The notes below the pieces were generated by a model that did not search any database, was not told the origin of the DNA, and saw only the letters and a program-made list of their open reading frames with translations. Both the position numbers and the translations under genes were made by a program. DNA of 64,000 nt from positions 852,268-916,267 of the forward strand of contig JAVJVK010000004.1 of the NCBI GenBank assembly GCA_040221175.1. The letters run 5' to 3'. The first letter of the stretch is position 1. Each line of letters opens with the position of its first letter. Of the stretch, positions 34,241-45,661 are shown piece after piece. Origin of the DNA: Phycisphaerales bacterium (GTDB lineage: Bacteria; Planctomycetota; Phycisphaerae; Phycisphaerales; UBA1924).

Positions 34241-37200
34241 ATGGCCAGCACCCAATCCGGACAAGCCAGCGCCAAGCGGTTGCTCGCCCGCCTCTCGCGT
34301 ATCCGGCGAGAGGCGAAGGTGCTGCTGGTTTCCCGCCGCGTGGGCTGGACGCTGGCGGCGATCGTCGGTGGCCTGGCGATGGTGGCCCTCCTGGACTACG
34401 CCATCCGGTTGCCGAGTTGGGTGCGGTATGCCGGGCTCTTCGGCGCGATCGCCGCGGCCGGATGGGCGTTCGTGCGGCTGGTCTGGCCGGCGCTACGGAT
34501 GCACCCGAGCCTGACGGACCTGGCACTGCGGCTGGAGCATGGCCGGCCCGAACTCAAGGGCCGCTTGGCAAGCGCCACCGACCTTGCCCGGTCCGGCGCG
34601 TTCCATGCGCGATATGAGCCCCTGCTCGACACGCTGTCGCGCGATGCCTTGCCCGACATGATGAAGCGACGGCCCACGCTCCAGGCCGTGGGCGTGTGCC
34701 TGCTGGTCATCGGTGCGATGGTGGCGTTTTCTGCCGCCCGGCCGGGCATGGCCGCCTTGGGCGCCGCACGCGTGCTGACGCCATGGAGTGGGGCGCAGTG
34801 GCCGTCGCGCACGGCGATCGAACTCGCAGAGTCGCCCCGCTTTCATCCATTGGGTGAACCGATCGCCATCCGGGGCGAGTTGACGCGGACCGATCGCCCC
34901 GTAGGCCGGACGCGCGTGGAGGCCTGGTACCGGCTCGATGGCGGCGTGCCCCAGAAGCTTGCGTTGACCAGCCAGGGCCAGCCCGGCCACGAAGACGCAC
35001 CGGAGATCTTCGAGCGGCTGGTGAATCCTGCCGCCGATGCCCTTCGGCAGACCCAGCGCGTGACGATGGAGCTGTGGCTGGAAACACGCGACGACCAGAC
35101 CGATTCGACGATCATCGAACTTGTTCGCCCGCCGCGCGTCGTCCGCGCCAGCGCACTGGTGGTGCCCCCGGCATATGCGCAGCAGGCCTCGGGCGCGAGG
35201 GTGCTGGGCCTGGGCGAGCAGCGCGAGCGCGTGCCGCTTGCGCTGGGCGGAGAAGACACCGCCGTGCTCGGCCCGGTCCTGGCTGGCTCGAGCGTGGAGT
35301 TTGATCTGCGATTCAGCACCGCGGCAACGCCGGACCTGTCTGTGAATGTCTCCGATGGCAGGGGCGAGGCGATCGATGCGCGCATCGAGCCGATGACCGA
35401 TGGCTTGGGAGCACTCGTGCGCGTGGACGCCGGAGTGCCCGCATCGCTGTCGATCGAGCTTCGTGACGAGCTGGGCATTGCCTCGACCCGACCGCTCGTG
35501 ATCGCCCTGGACGTGCTCGACGATGCCGATCCGACGGCTGCCGTGCTTGAGCCCCCGCAGGACGAATCGGTCTTGCCCACGGCGACGCTGTCGATGGTGG
35601 GCGAGGGTCGCGACGACTTCGGGCTTCGAGCCGTCCAATTGCGAGCCCTGCGGGCGACGCCACCGGCCGGTAGCCAGGGCGCCCCGCCAGAACCCGCTGG
35701 CGAACCAGTCACGATTGCGCAGTGGCGCGACGACACGGCACCGCTGGAAGCGCGCGCCGCGGCCACGGTGGCGCTCGACGGCTTCGATCTGCATCCCGGA
35801 GAGGAATTGTGGATCCAGGCCCTGGCGACGGATCTTCGTGGAGGCGAGCCAAGCGAGTCGACGATCCGGCGGCTCCGCGTCATCGGCGAAAGCGAACTGA
35901 TCGAGCAATTGCGGGCCGAGATGTCCGCCGTGCGTGAGAGCGCCAAGCGGCTCGATCGCACGCAACGCGACGTGCTCGACGAGGCGGCGCAGCTCGGCGA
36001 GGCACGCTCGACCGAAGACGACGCGGGCCTCTCACGCGCCCAGACCGATCTCACGGGCCAGCTCTCGCGGCAGGCCGAGGCGGTCCGAGACGTGGCCGAG
36101 CGCATGGATCGCAACGCGTTGGACGACCCGGCGCTGGGCGAATTGCTCCGGCTGGCGCAGGAGCACCTGAACGCGGCAGCCGATCAATCGGACCGGGCGC
36201 AGGCGGCCCTGGAAGACGCCGCCGAAGCGCAGGAAGCGAACGAACAGCAACGGGCCCGCGATGGCGCCCAGCGAGCGCAGGAACGCGTGCGCGACGAACT
36301 CGGCGGCCTGGTGGGCTTGCTGAGCCGGGACGAGGATGAGTGGCTCGCGCGGCGAGACCTGGATCGCCTCATCGAGCAGCAGCGCGAATTGCAGGAGCAG
36401 ACCGCGCAAGCCGAAACGCAGGCCGCCGGCCGCACACTGGAGGAACTCTCGCAGGAAGAGCGTTCGCGCGTCGAGCAGATTGCCCAGCGGCAGGCCGAAC
36501 TTGCCCGACGAGCTCAGGAAGCGATCGATCAACTGGCAGACCGAGCCGAGGCGATCGCCGAGAGCGATCCTGCGCGTGCCCAGACGCTGCGCGAGGCCGC
36601 CCAACGCGGTCGCGAGGGTGAAGCGCCGCGGGAGATGCAGCAGGCTGCCGACCAGGCACAGCAGAACCAGATGTCGTCGGCCCAACAGAGCCAGCAGCGA
36701 GCACTAGATGCCCTCGAAGAGGTTACCGAGCGACTGGACGAGGCCGGTGAGGATCGCGACGCGCAATTGCGACGCGTACTCGCGGAACTTTCGGCTGCGA
36801 TCGAGGGGTTGATCGCCCGGCAGGCGGCGGAGATCGATCGGCTCGAGGCCGCCACGGCGACGCGTGCGTTCGATGGGCTGGACGCAGCGATGATCGGGCT
36901 CTCTCGCGACACGGGGGCGCTGGTCGAGGACCAGGCCGCCGGCGATGAGGCGCTGGCCGGCATCGCACGCAAGCTGCTGGATGCCGCGGAAGCAATGGAC
37001 GGGGCGATCGTGGCACTCCGCGAGTCTCCGGTGAACGACGAGCAGGCGTTGTTGCAGGAGCGTGCGAGCCTGGAGCGGCTCGAATCGGCGCTCGAAGAGG
37101 CGCAAATGCTGGACCAGCAGGCCCAGCAGCGCGAATTGGAGCGGCAGCGTCGCGAGCTACGCAAGGCCTACGCCGAAGCCCTGGCCGCCCAGACCACGCT

Positions 37201-38494
37201 TCGCGACGAGACGGCGACCTATGCCGACCAGGAACTCACGCGGCGGCAGAAGATCCTGGTTCGTCGCCTGGGCGGACGCCAACGCAAGCTCATGGCCGAG
37301 CTCGACGAGGTTCGCAGACAGACCGAGGGTCTCGACGAGGCCACCGCGTTCAAGCTGGCGCACGATCGCATCGAGCGGGCCGCCGGCCGTGCGGGCGACC
37401 TGCTCGAAGCAAGCACGGTGTCCGGCGATACGCTGTATTCTCAGGACACCGTGGCCACGGTGCTCCGCGGCCTGATCGAAGCGCTCGACAGCAGCACGCA
37501 GCGGGGCGAGCAGGACTTCGCGCAGGGCAACCAGGGCGGCCAGGGCTCGGGCCAGCCGGGGCAGCAGGGCGAAGAGGAGGGCGTCGTGCCCCCCATGGCC
37601 GAGTTGCTGCTGCTGCGGACCATGCAGGTGGAAGCCGCCCAGATGACGCGCGCCATCGACGACGGCGTGCTCGGGCCCGAGCGCTTGGCCGATGCCGGTC
37701 GCCTGCAGCGCGAGCTGAGCGAAGCGGCGCAGGAGCTGGTCCAGCGACTGAGCGATCAGCAGGGACAACAGCAACCCCAGCCCGCGGGCGTGCAGCCGCA
37801 GCCGTTCGGCATGCATGTGCAGGAAGCCCAGCCACAGGAAACCAAGCCGAAGGAAACCGAGCCGAAGGAAACCGAGCCGCAGCAAGCCCAGAGCGATGAG
37901 CCCGCGTCCCCGTCTCAATCCGACGAACCCACGCTGGATGAGCTCCTGGGCATTACCAACCCCGGCAACGTCAGCGAAGCACCGACCAACGAGGATCTCG
38001 ATCGCGAACTCGAGGGCGGCCTGGCGGGCGCGTTCATTCGAGCCGTGGACCTGATGCAGCGTGCTTCGACGCGGCTCAACAGCGACGGTGGGACCGGCTT
38101 GGGCACGCAACGAGTTCAGGAAGAGGCCATTGCCGCGCTCGATCAGCTCATCGAGGCTGCTCGCAATGAGCAGAACCAACAACAGCAGCAACAGCAGAAC
38201 CAGCAGCAGCAACAAGACCAGCAGCAACAGCAGCAGGCTCCCCAGCAGCAGCAACAGCAGCAGGGGCAGAACCAGCAGCAACAGCAAACGAGCGACCCGC
38301 AGGGCGTCCGCGGACAGGCTCAGCAGGATGGCGCCCTGGGCGATGAGGCCGCGGTGGGCGCCACGTGGGGCGCCCTACCACCGCGCGTGCGCGAAGCGCT
38401 GCAACAGGGTTCTTCGGATGCCTACAGCGCCGTGTACCGTGCCATCACCGAGGCGTACTACCGCCGGCTGGCCGAGGAGGCAAACAACCAATGA
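34241..38494 (+). CDS. Large coiled-coil membrane protein with poly-Gln C terminus (DUF4175-like)
   Basis: A 1417-residue protein with two N-terminal transmembrane helices (about 37-55 and 65-83), a third near 150, a beta-rich domain around 180-560, and then a very long Ala/Glu/Gln/Arg coiled coil (about 560-1170; LIEQQRELQEQTAQAETQAA is typical). The last 200 residues contain a QPQETKPKETEPKET-type repeat and then a tract of nearly pure Gln and Asn (about 1308-1352). Proteins of this kind occur widely in planctomycetes, often with MoxR/DUF58 genes; those are not next to it here. It overlaps the following prenyltransferase-repeat gene by ATGA. A role in envelope organisation is a guess. Confidence 0.75.
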   Translation: MASTQSGQASAKRLLARLSRIRREAKVLLVSRRVGWTLAAIVGGLAMVALLDYAIRLPSWVRYAGLFGAIAAAGWAFVRLVWPALRMHPSLTDLALRLEHGRPELKGRLASATDLARSGAFHARYEPLLDTLSRDALPDMMKRRPTLQAVGVCLLVIGAMVAFSAARPGMAALGAARVLTPWSGAQWPSRTAIELAESPRFHPLGEPIAIRGELTRTDRPVGRTRVEAWYRLDGGVPQKLALTSQGQPGHEDAPEIFERLVNPAADALRQTQRVTMELWLETRDDQTDSTIIELVRPPRVVRASALVVPPAYAQQASGARVLGLGEQRERVPLALGGEDTAVLGPVLAGSSVEFDLRFSTAATPDLSVNVSDGRGEAIDARIEPMTDGLGALVRVDAGVPASLSIELRDELGIASTRPLVIALDVLDDADPTAAVLEPPQDESVLPTATLSMVGEGRDDFGLRAVQLRALRATPPAGSQGAPPEPAGEPVTIAQWRDDTAPLEARAAATVALDGFDLHPGEELWIQALATDLRGGEPSESTIRRLRVIGESELIEQLRAEMSAVRESAKRLDRTQRDVLDEAAQLGEARSTEDDAGLSRAQTDLTGQLSRQAEAVRDVAERMDRNALDDPALGELLRLAQEHLNAAADQSDRAQAALEDAAEAQEANEQQRARDGAQRAQERVRDELGGLVGLLSRDEDEWLARRDLDRLIEQQRELQEQTAQAETQAAGRTLEELSQEERSRVEQIAQRQAELARRAQEAIDQLADRAEAIAESDPARAQTLREAAQRGREGEAPREMQQAADQAQQNQMSSAQQSQQRALDALEEVTERLDEAGEDRDAQLRRVLAELSAAIEGLIARQAAEIDRLEAATATRAFDGLDAAMIGLSRDTGALVEDQAAGDEALAGIARKLLDAAEAMDGAIVALRESPVNDEQALLQERASLERLESALEEAQMLDQQAQQRELERQRRELRKAYAEALAAQTTLRDETATYADQELTRRQKILVRRLGGRQRKLMAELDEVRRQTEGLDEATAFKLAHDRIERAAGRAGDLLEASTVSGDTLYSQDTVATVLRGLIEALDSSTQRGEQDFAQGNQGGQGSGQPGQQGEEEGVVPPMAELLLLRTMQVEAAQMTRAIDDGVLGPERLADAGRLQRELSEAAQELVQRLSDQQGQQQPQPAGVQPQPFGMHVQEAQPQETKPKETEPKETEPQQAQSDEPASPSQSDEPTLDELLGITNPGNVSEAPTNEDLDRELEGGLAGAFIRAVDLMQRASTRLNSDGGTGLGTQRVQEEAIAALDQLIEAARNEQNQQQQQQQNQQQQQDQQQQQQAPQQQQQQQGQNQQQQQTSDPQGVRGQAQQDGALGDEAAVGATWGALPPRVREALQQGSSDAYSAVYRAITEAYYRRLAEEANNQ

Positions 38495-39528
38495 GGCGTG
38501 CGGCAATGACCATCCTGCTGGCAACCATCGGCGTGGGACCCGTAGCGGCCCAGGACGCGGGCGGACCGGCCGGCCAACCCATGGTGGAGATCACGCCCCA
38601 GCTCGATGAGTCGATTGCCGAGGGGCTGGCGTTCCTGGCTTCGCAGCAGAACGCCGATGGCTCCTTCGGCGATGGCGCCTGGGGTCGCGGCGTGGCGGTG
38701 ACCTCGCTGGCGGGACTGGCCTTCATGGCTGATGGACAGATGCCCGGTCGCGGGCAGTACGGCGAGGTGGTCCGGCGGGCGCTCGACTACGTGCTGGAGC
38801 GATCAGGCGAGAGCGGACTGCTGGCCGACGATCAGGCCCCCAGCCCGATGTACGGCCACGGATTCGCGGCGTTGTTCCTGGGCGAGGTCTACGGCATGAG
38901 CCAGGGCAGCGAAGCGTTGCAGGAGCGACTGCACGAGGCGCTCGTCAAGGCCGTGCGGCTGATCGAACGCTCCCAGAACGACGAGGGTGGCTGGCGGTAT
39001 AACCCGGTGCCAAACGATGCCGACGTCAGCGTGACGATCTGCCAGGTCATGGCCTTGCGTTCGGCCCGGAATGCGGGCATCGAGGTCAGCAGCGAGGTCA
39101 TCGACAAAGCGGTCGAGTACGTCAAACGCTGCCAGAACCCCGACGGCGGCTTCCGGTACCAGGCACGCAACGGCACGAGCGCCTGGCCTCGCTCGGCGGC
39201 GGGCGTGGCGACGCTCTACTACGCCGGCGAGTTTGGCGACGAGGCGATCGACCCGGGCGTGCAATACCTCATCCGCGAGGCGCTGCCCGGCCAGGGCCTG
39301 CGTCGCGGGTACTTCTACTATGGACACTACTACGCCGTGCAGGCCATGTACCTTGCCGGCGGCGAAGCTTGGACCACGTGGTGGCCGGCCGCACGCCGAG
39401 AGTTGATCGATCTGCAACAGCCCAACGGCGCCTGGCCCGATCGCACGGTGGGCACGGCTTATGGGACGGCGATGGCACTGATCGTGCTGCAAATGCCCAA
39501 GCGTTACCTGCCGATCTACCAGAAATGA
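38491..39528 (+). CDS. Secreted prenyltransferase/squalene-oxidase-repeat protein
   Basis: A 345-residue protein with a signal peptide (RRAAMTILLATIGVGPVAA), then alpha/alpha-barrel repeats of the terpene-cyclase/prenyltransferase type: QNADGSFGDGAWG, NDEGGWRYNP, NPDGGFRYQARNGTSAW and QPNGAWPD. The catalytic Asp motif of squalene-hopene cyclases is absent, as in the large planctomycete group of such exported repeat proteins. It may bind rather than cyclise. Start overlaps the previous stop (ATGA), and the next start overlaps its stop in the same way, so three genes are coupled. Confidence 0.8.
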   Translation: MRRAAMTILLATIGVGPVAAQDAGGPAGQPMVEITPQLDESIAEGLAFLASQQNADGSFGDGAWGRGVAVTSLAGLAFMADGQMPGRGQYGEVVRRALDYVLERSGESGLLADDQAPSPMYGHGFAALFLGEVYGMSQGSEALQERLHEALVKAVRLIERSQNDEGGWRYNPVPNDADVSVTICQVMALRSARNAGIEVSSEVIDKAVEYVKRCQNPDGGFRYQARNGTSAWPRSAAGVATLYYAGEFGDEAIDPGVQYLIREALPGQGLRRGYFYYGHYYAVQAMYLAGGEAWTTWWPAARRELIDLQQPNGAWPDRTVGTAYGTAMALIVLQMPKRYLPIYQK

Positions 39529-40757
39529 ACCTGCCCAGCGAGTACCGACCGATCATGAACACACGATTCCGAGCATTGTGCACGAGCGTGGTCCTGCTGG
39601 GCTCCGGGGCCGCCGCGCTCGGGCAGGCGTCGCCCGATCGCGTGGTCATCGATGCCGAGCTTGAACGCACGCTGGTGACAGACGTCCGCTTCGAGCCCGG
39701 CCGACTGGTCTACTCGACCGCGGGCAGGCAGGTCAGCACGCCGCTGGACGGCTCGGTGGTGGCGCTCATGGAGCCAAGCGGTATCGCGCCGCGCCCGCGA
39801 GACAGCTGGATCGAGTTGATCGACGGTCAGCGATTCGTGGGCATGCCGGTCTTCCTCTCCACCGCGCAGGCAGAGGAATTCGCGCTCGCCAGCGGCGAGG
39901 TGGGCATGGCATGGAGCACGCCGCTGCTGGGCAACCTCCGCGTACCACTGGATGCGCTCCGCCGTGTGGTGCTGAGGGAGGCAGCCACGCCCGCCGAGTT
40001 CGACGAACTCAACGACGTGCTCGTTCTCTCCAATGGCGATCGCACGCGCGGGCTGCTCGAGCGTGTGTGGCCCGACGTGGTGCTCGACGTCGATGGGCAA
40101 TCACGCTCGTTCGAGCTCAACGAAGTGGCATCTATCACGCTGGCAAACCCTGGTGAGGAGCCCGTCGGCTCGCGGGTCTGGCTCAGCGACGGGTCGATCG
40201 TGGCGGTCGATGCGCTCGAGACGGTCCCAGACGGCGTGGCGATCGATCTGGCGGCGCCGGTGGGCACCCCGGACCAGACCCTGGCGCCCTTGACCATGAA
40301 CGAAGTGCTCGCCGTGGCGTTCGAGAGCGGCGGCGTGGTTCCCTTGGCTGCCCTGGGCCCGCCCCGCTGGGATCCAAGCGCGTCGTGGACGCTGCCGCCG
40401 GTCATGGGCGACCCGGATCGGCAGTTGCTCGGCTCGGCGGCCATCGAATTGATCGGGCCCGTGACGGCGTCTTGGAGCATTCCCTCGGACGTTCGGCGCG
40501 TGGCCATCCGCGCCCGGCTGCGGGAGGATTGCCAGGTCTGGGGCGACTGTGAAGTCACCGTGAGCGTGGGTGGCGCGGTGGCCTTCACCGAGCGGCTGCA
40601 CGGCGAGTCTCCCCAAGCCAGATTCATGATCGATCTGCCTTCTGGCGAAGCACCTATCGGCGTGCTGGAAATCCGCGTGGCCGAGGGGCTGGGCGGGTCG
40701 ATCCAGGACCGAGTCATGCTGGACGGGTTCCTGCTGCTGTCCAGCGATTCGAACTGA
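39525..40757 (+). CDS. Secreted protein with NPCBM-like C-terminal domain
   Basis: A 410-residue protein with a signal peptide (about residues 11-34, ending GSGAAALGQ). The body is beta-rich and carries short DGxRxxGxxxxxxPDVV repeats, which resemble the 'operon-linked' DUF families of planctomycetes. The last 140 residues look like an NPCBM/NEW2 carbohydrate-binding module (QLLGSAAIELIGPVTASW to DRVMLDGFLLL). Start at 39525 overlaps the previous stop; ATG 39555 would put the signal peptide at the very N terminus and is the alternative. Third gene of the coupled operon. Confidence 0.65.
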   Translation: MNLPSEYRPIMNTRFRALCTSVVLLGSGAAALGQASPDRVVIDAELERTLVTDVRFEPGRLVYSTAGRQVSTPLDGSVVALMEPSGIAPRPRDSWIELIDGQRFVGMPVFLSTAQAEEFALASGEVGMAWSTPLLGNLRVPLDALRRVVLREAATPAEFDELNDVLVLSNGDRTRGLLERVWPDVVLDVDGQSRSFELNEVASITLANPGEEPVGSRVWLSDGSIVAVDALETVPDGVAIDLAAPVGTPDQTLAPLTMNEVLAVAFESGGVVPLAALGPPRWDPSASWTLPPVMGDPDRQLLGSAAIELIGPVTASWSIPSDVRRVAIRARLREDCQVWGDCEVTVSVGGAVAFTERLHGESPQARFMIDLPSGEAPIGVLEIRVAEGLGGSIQDRVMLDGFLLLSSDSN

Positions 40758-40964
40758 ATTCGTGACTTGGCGGTCCGATGGTGCGGTCTGGCGCGTATTT
40801 TGCGCCGGTTACTGGCCAAACCTCGATCCTGGTGTACCTTGCACATAGAGGAGTGACTGGCGGGTGTGTGCGCCCCGCCGCGTTGGCGCGTTCTGCGAGC
40901 GCTCGCCGTCGCATGGGTTCGCCGTGCGATCTCCGGCAAGTCTGACGCGCATCGGGAGGTAGGA

Positions 40965-41645
40965 ATGGCTCGCCCATTGGCAACAACGGTGTTCGGTGCG
41001 GTTGCATTGGCGGCCACCGCCGCGCACGGCCAGGTCGACCCTGGCGACGTAGGCATCCGGACCATCGCCGCCGACGAGACGGCCAGCGTCGCGCTGAAGG
41101 CGTTTTCGCGCCGGGGAGAAGAGATCATCCATCGCGATGAGCGCTCCATCCTGGTCGATCAGGCGTTCCAGAGCATCGGTCCGCTGCTCGGCGGTCCGGA
41201 TATCGTCGAAGCCAAGTGGAGCGAGATCCGCGGCGACGGCTTGAACGTCCTCCAGTTCGAGTTTCGTTCACGCGACGGCAGCCCGCTCGTCCCGGCCGAC
41301 CACCTGATCGGCGGCGAAGAAGCTGAGTTCATCGGCTGGGAGATCGGCCGGAGCGATCCGATCGAGTTCCTCGACTTCACCGGCGACATCACCGTGACCG
41401 AGTACAAGGTTTTCGTGAGCGAGAACGGCGGCATCGACTTCACGGTGTACGACCTGACCAGTTCGTTCCTGAACCCGTGGGACGGCGTCGATTTCGGTCG
41501 CACCATTCCGCTGCGGACGCCCGGCGGCCCGGTCGAGTACAACCTGATGATCGTGGAATACGAGTACACCTACACGGTGCCGGCGCCTGCCTCGATGGCG
41601 TTGCTCGGCGGCTTCGGCCTGATGGGCATGCGCCGCCGGCGATAG
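40965..41645 (+). CDS. PEP-CTERM-type secreted protein
   Basis: A 226-residue protein with a signal peptide (TVFGAVALAATAAHG), a beta-rich body, and a C-terminal sorting tail: VPAPASMALLGGFGLMGMRRRR has the P-A-P stretch, a short hydrophobic helix and a final Arg cluster, as in PEP-CTERM proteins processed by exosortase. The Glu of PEP is replaced by Ala. GGGAGGTAGGA precedes ATG 40965. No exosortase is in the window. Confidence 0.75.
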   Translation: MARPLATTVFGAVALAATAAHGQVDPGDVGIRTIAADETASVALKAFSRRGEEIIHRDERSILVDQAFQSIGPLLGGPDIVEAKWSEIRGDGLNVLQFEFRSRDGSPLVPADHLIGGEEAEFIGWEIGRSDPIEFLDFTGDITVTEYKVFVSENGGIDFTVYDLTSSFLNPWDGVDFGRTIPLRTPGGPVEYNLMIVEYEYTYTVPAPASMALLGGFGLMGMRRRR

Positions 41646-41671
41646 GGCGATCCGCCAAGCCGACGGAGATC

Positions 41672-41677
41672 TATACT
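41672..41677 (+). promoter_or_regulatory. -10-like TATACT for the BamD-like gene
   Basis: TATACT ends 5 bases before ATG 41683, the best -10 match of this group. No -35 or Shine-Dalgarno is seen. Confidence 0.5.
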
Positions 41678-41682
41678 GGGCC

Positions 41683-42660
41683 ATGTGCTTGAAGCGCGTG
41701 GCCCTTTTCTTGTTCGTTTCGCTCCTGATGGCCGGCAGCGTCCTGGCGCAGCGCGCCGAACTCGAGCTCTCCCAGGAGGGCTGGCAGGCCGCCCAGGCGA
41801 GCGAGCCGATCGACGCCGACGAGGCATACATCCGCGAGGCATGGGCGACCCTGCTCGAGGGGCGACCGGGCCGGGCCAAGAAGCTGCTCAACGAATGGCT
41901 GCGAGAAAATCGTGGGACGGGAAACCAGTGGATTCCACTGGCGTTGCTGGTCCGCGGCGACGCCAAGGTGGCCCTCGACGACGAGTACGATGCGCTTTAT
42001 GACTACGAGGAGATCGCCCGCAACTATGCGGGCAGCCCCGAGTTCGTGAAGGCTGCCGAACGCGAGATGGCCATCGCGATCGACTACATCGAAGGTAAGC
42101 GGCGAAAGTTCCTGGGCCTGCGCATCAGTGGCGCTCGGCGCGACGGCGAGGAGTTGCTGGTGCGCATCGCCGAACGCCTGCCGGGCAGCCAGCTGGCCGA
42201 GCGGGCGATGCTCGAGCTGGGCGCCCACTACCGGCGCACCGGCGAGTTCGAGCTCGCTCGGGAGGTCTACGGCATCTTCCTGGAGGCGTTCCCGACCTCG
42301 ACGTTCTATCGCGCCGCATTGCTGGCACGCATCGAAGCCACTTTTGCGCAGTACAACGGCCCGCAGTACGACGGCTCGGGGCTCATCGAGACCGAAGAGT
42401 TGCTGGACGTCTACGAGGCGAAGTATCCCGGCGACTTGGAAGTGCAGGCCGAACTCGATGCCCTGCGCGTGCGGATCGACGAGAGCCAGGGGCAGCAACT
42501 GTTGCAGATGGCCGAGGTATACCTGCTGCGAGGCGAGAAGGCGTCGGCCCGCTACGTGCTGCGGCGGCTCTTGCGTGACCATCCACGGACCACCGCTGCA
42601 CAAGATGCGTTGGAAGTGCTTCGCCAGCGGGGATGGCTGCGAGAAGGAGACCGACCGTGA
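41683..42660 (+). CDS. BamD-like TPR protein
   Basis: A 325-residue exported protein with a signal peptide (VALFLFVSLLMAGSVLA) and five TPR-like helical pairs: RPGRAKKLLNEWL, ALYDYEEIARNYAGSPE, RTGEFELAREVYGIF and YLLRGEKASARYVLRRLL. This is the fold of BamD, the outer-membrane beta-barrel assembly factor, though BamD is normally a lipoprotein and no lipobox Cys is present here. It is coupled to an LptE-like lipoprotein gene by a GTGA overlap. An outer-membrane assembly role is likely. Confidence 0.7.
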   Translation: MCLKRVALFLFVSLLMAGSVLAQRAELELSQEGWQAAQASEPIDADEAYIREAWATLLEGRPGRAKKLLNEWLRENRGTGNQWIPLALLVRGDAKVALDDEYDALYDYEEIARNYAGSPEFVKAAEREMAIAIDYIEGKRRKFLGLRISGARRDGEELLVRIAERLPGSQLAERAMLELGAHYRRTGEFELAREVYGIFLEAFPTSTFYRAALLARIEATFAQYNGPQYDGSGLIETEELLDVYEAKYPGDLEVQAELDALRVRIDESQGQQLLQMAEVYLLRGEKASARYVLRRLLRDHPRTTAAQDALEVLRQRGWLREGDRP

Positions 42661-43181
42661 GGATGCGCCGGGCATGGCGGCTTGGCACCCTGATCGCAGC
42701 GGCAGCCGGAGCGCTCGCCGGATGTGCGAGCGATCCGACGAGCGGGTACAGCTTCTCGTCCAGCTACGACGCTCGCGTGCGCAGCGTCGCGGTCGAGGTG
42801 TTCCAGAACCAGACGTTCCATCCCGGGCTCGAATCGGACCTGACCACCGCCGTCATCCGTCGCGTGCAATCGGACACGCCGTGGGACGTCACGGGTGGCG
42901 ACACGGCCCAGACGACGCTGACCGGCGTGATCCGCGACGTCCAGATCGGGAGGCTGACCCAGGACACCCAGGGCGGCATCACCCAGCAGGCATCCGTGCG
43001 GCTCACAGTCGATTTCACCTGGCGCAGCAACGTCACCGGCCGTGAGCTGGCCAGGCGATCGGGGCTGGCGGTGACCGAGTCGTTCATTCCCGCGGCGGGC
43101 GAACCCCTGGAAGTTGGTCTCTCGGCCGCGGCCGACGAGATGGCGGGCGCCATCCTGGAAGCCATGCGTTCGGTGTGGTAG
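42657..43181 (+). CDS. LptE-like outer-membrane lipoprotein
   Basis: A 174-residue lipoprotein with a clean lipobox (AGALAGC, Cys near residue 23). The mature part opens GYSFSSSYDARVRSVAVEVF and FQNQTFHPGLESDLTTAVI, matching the LptE family (LPS-assembly lipoprotein) signature. In E. coli LptE partners LptD in the LPS translocon; whether this organism has LPS is not shown. GTG 42657 is chosen because AAGGAG lies 7 bases upstream, better spaced than for ATG 42663. The start overlaps the stop of the BamD-like gene. Confidence 0.75.
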   Translation: MRMRRAWRLGTLIAAAAGALAGCASDPTSGYSFSSSYDARVRSVAVEVFQNQTFHPGLESDLTTAVIRRVQSDTPWDVTGGDTAQTTLTGVIRDVQIGRLTQDTQGGITQQASVRLTVDFTWRSNVTGRELARRSGLAVTESFIPAAGEPLEVGLSAAADEMAGAILEAMRSVW

Positions 43182-43384
43182 CGATCCCGAGGCCGGTTCG
43201 CGGCGTATCAGCCTGATGGAATGCACCGCTGGCGGCCGCGGTTTGATACCCCGGAAACCCCAATAACCGGCGGCGCCGGCAGGTCGGTCTCTAGGATGGG
43301 TGCCACGCGGGCCGATGCTCGTGAGAGCGATCGTCCAACGACGGCCGCTGGAATGCCTCGATGCCGACCCTTCGCGGAGAATGC

Positions 43385-45427
<2,043 letters not shown>

Positions 45428-45446
45428 GGCTGTTCTTTCAACGTGG

Positions 45447-45469
45447 CCCGGGCGCGAGCCCGGGTTTTT
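45447..45469 (+). terminator. Intrinsic terminator of ftsH
   Basis: A perfect 7-bp stem CCCGGGC/GCCCGGG (45447-45464) around a GCGA loop, followed by TTTTT. It starts 20 bases past the ftsH stop. Confidence 0.9.
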
Positions 45470-45661
45470 CGTGCGCTGACGAGGCTTGGAAGAGAGCCCA
45501 CGCTTGCACCAGGGCCTCGTCCCCACGGAGGTCTGGCTGCCAAGATGACACCTCGTTCACGCGGGGCCGGGCGGCTGGCACCGCACCACCCCCGCTACCG
45601 AGGCCCTGGCGGGGGTCTCGCGGATCTCGCCTCCGGGCACGCGGCTTGTAAGCAGCAGGGC

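Noticed and set aside
34493-36114. Long minus-strand frames inside the 1417-residue gene
   Set aside because: Shadow frames; the plus-strand coiled coil and operon overlaps explain the region.
40790-40806. Terminator after the NPCBM-like gene
   Set aside because: A GGCGC/GCGCC stem of only 5 bp with no T-run; too weak to call.
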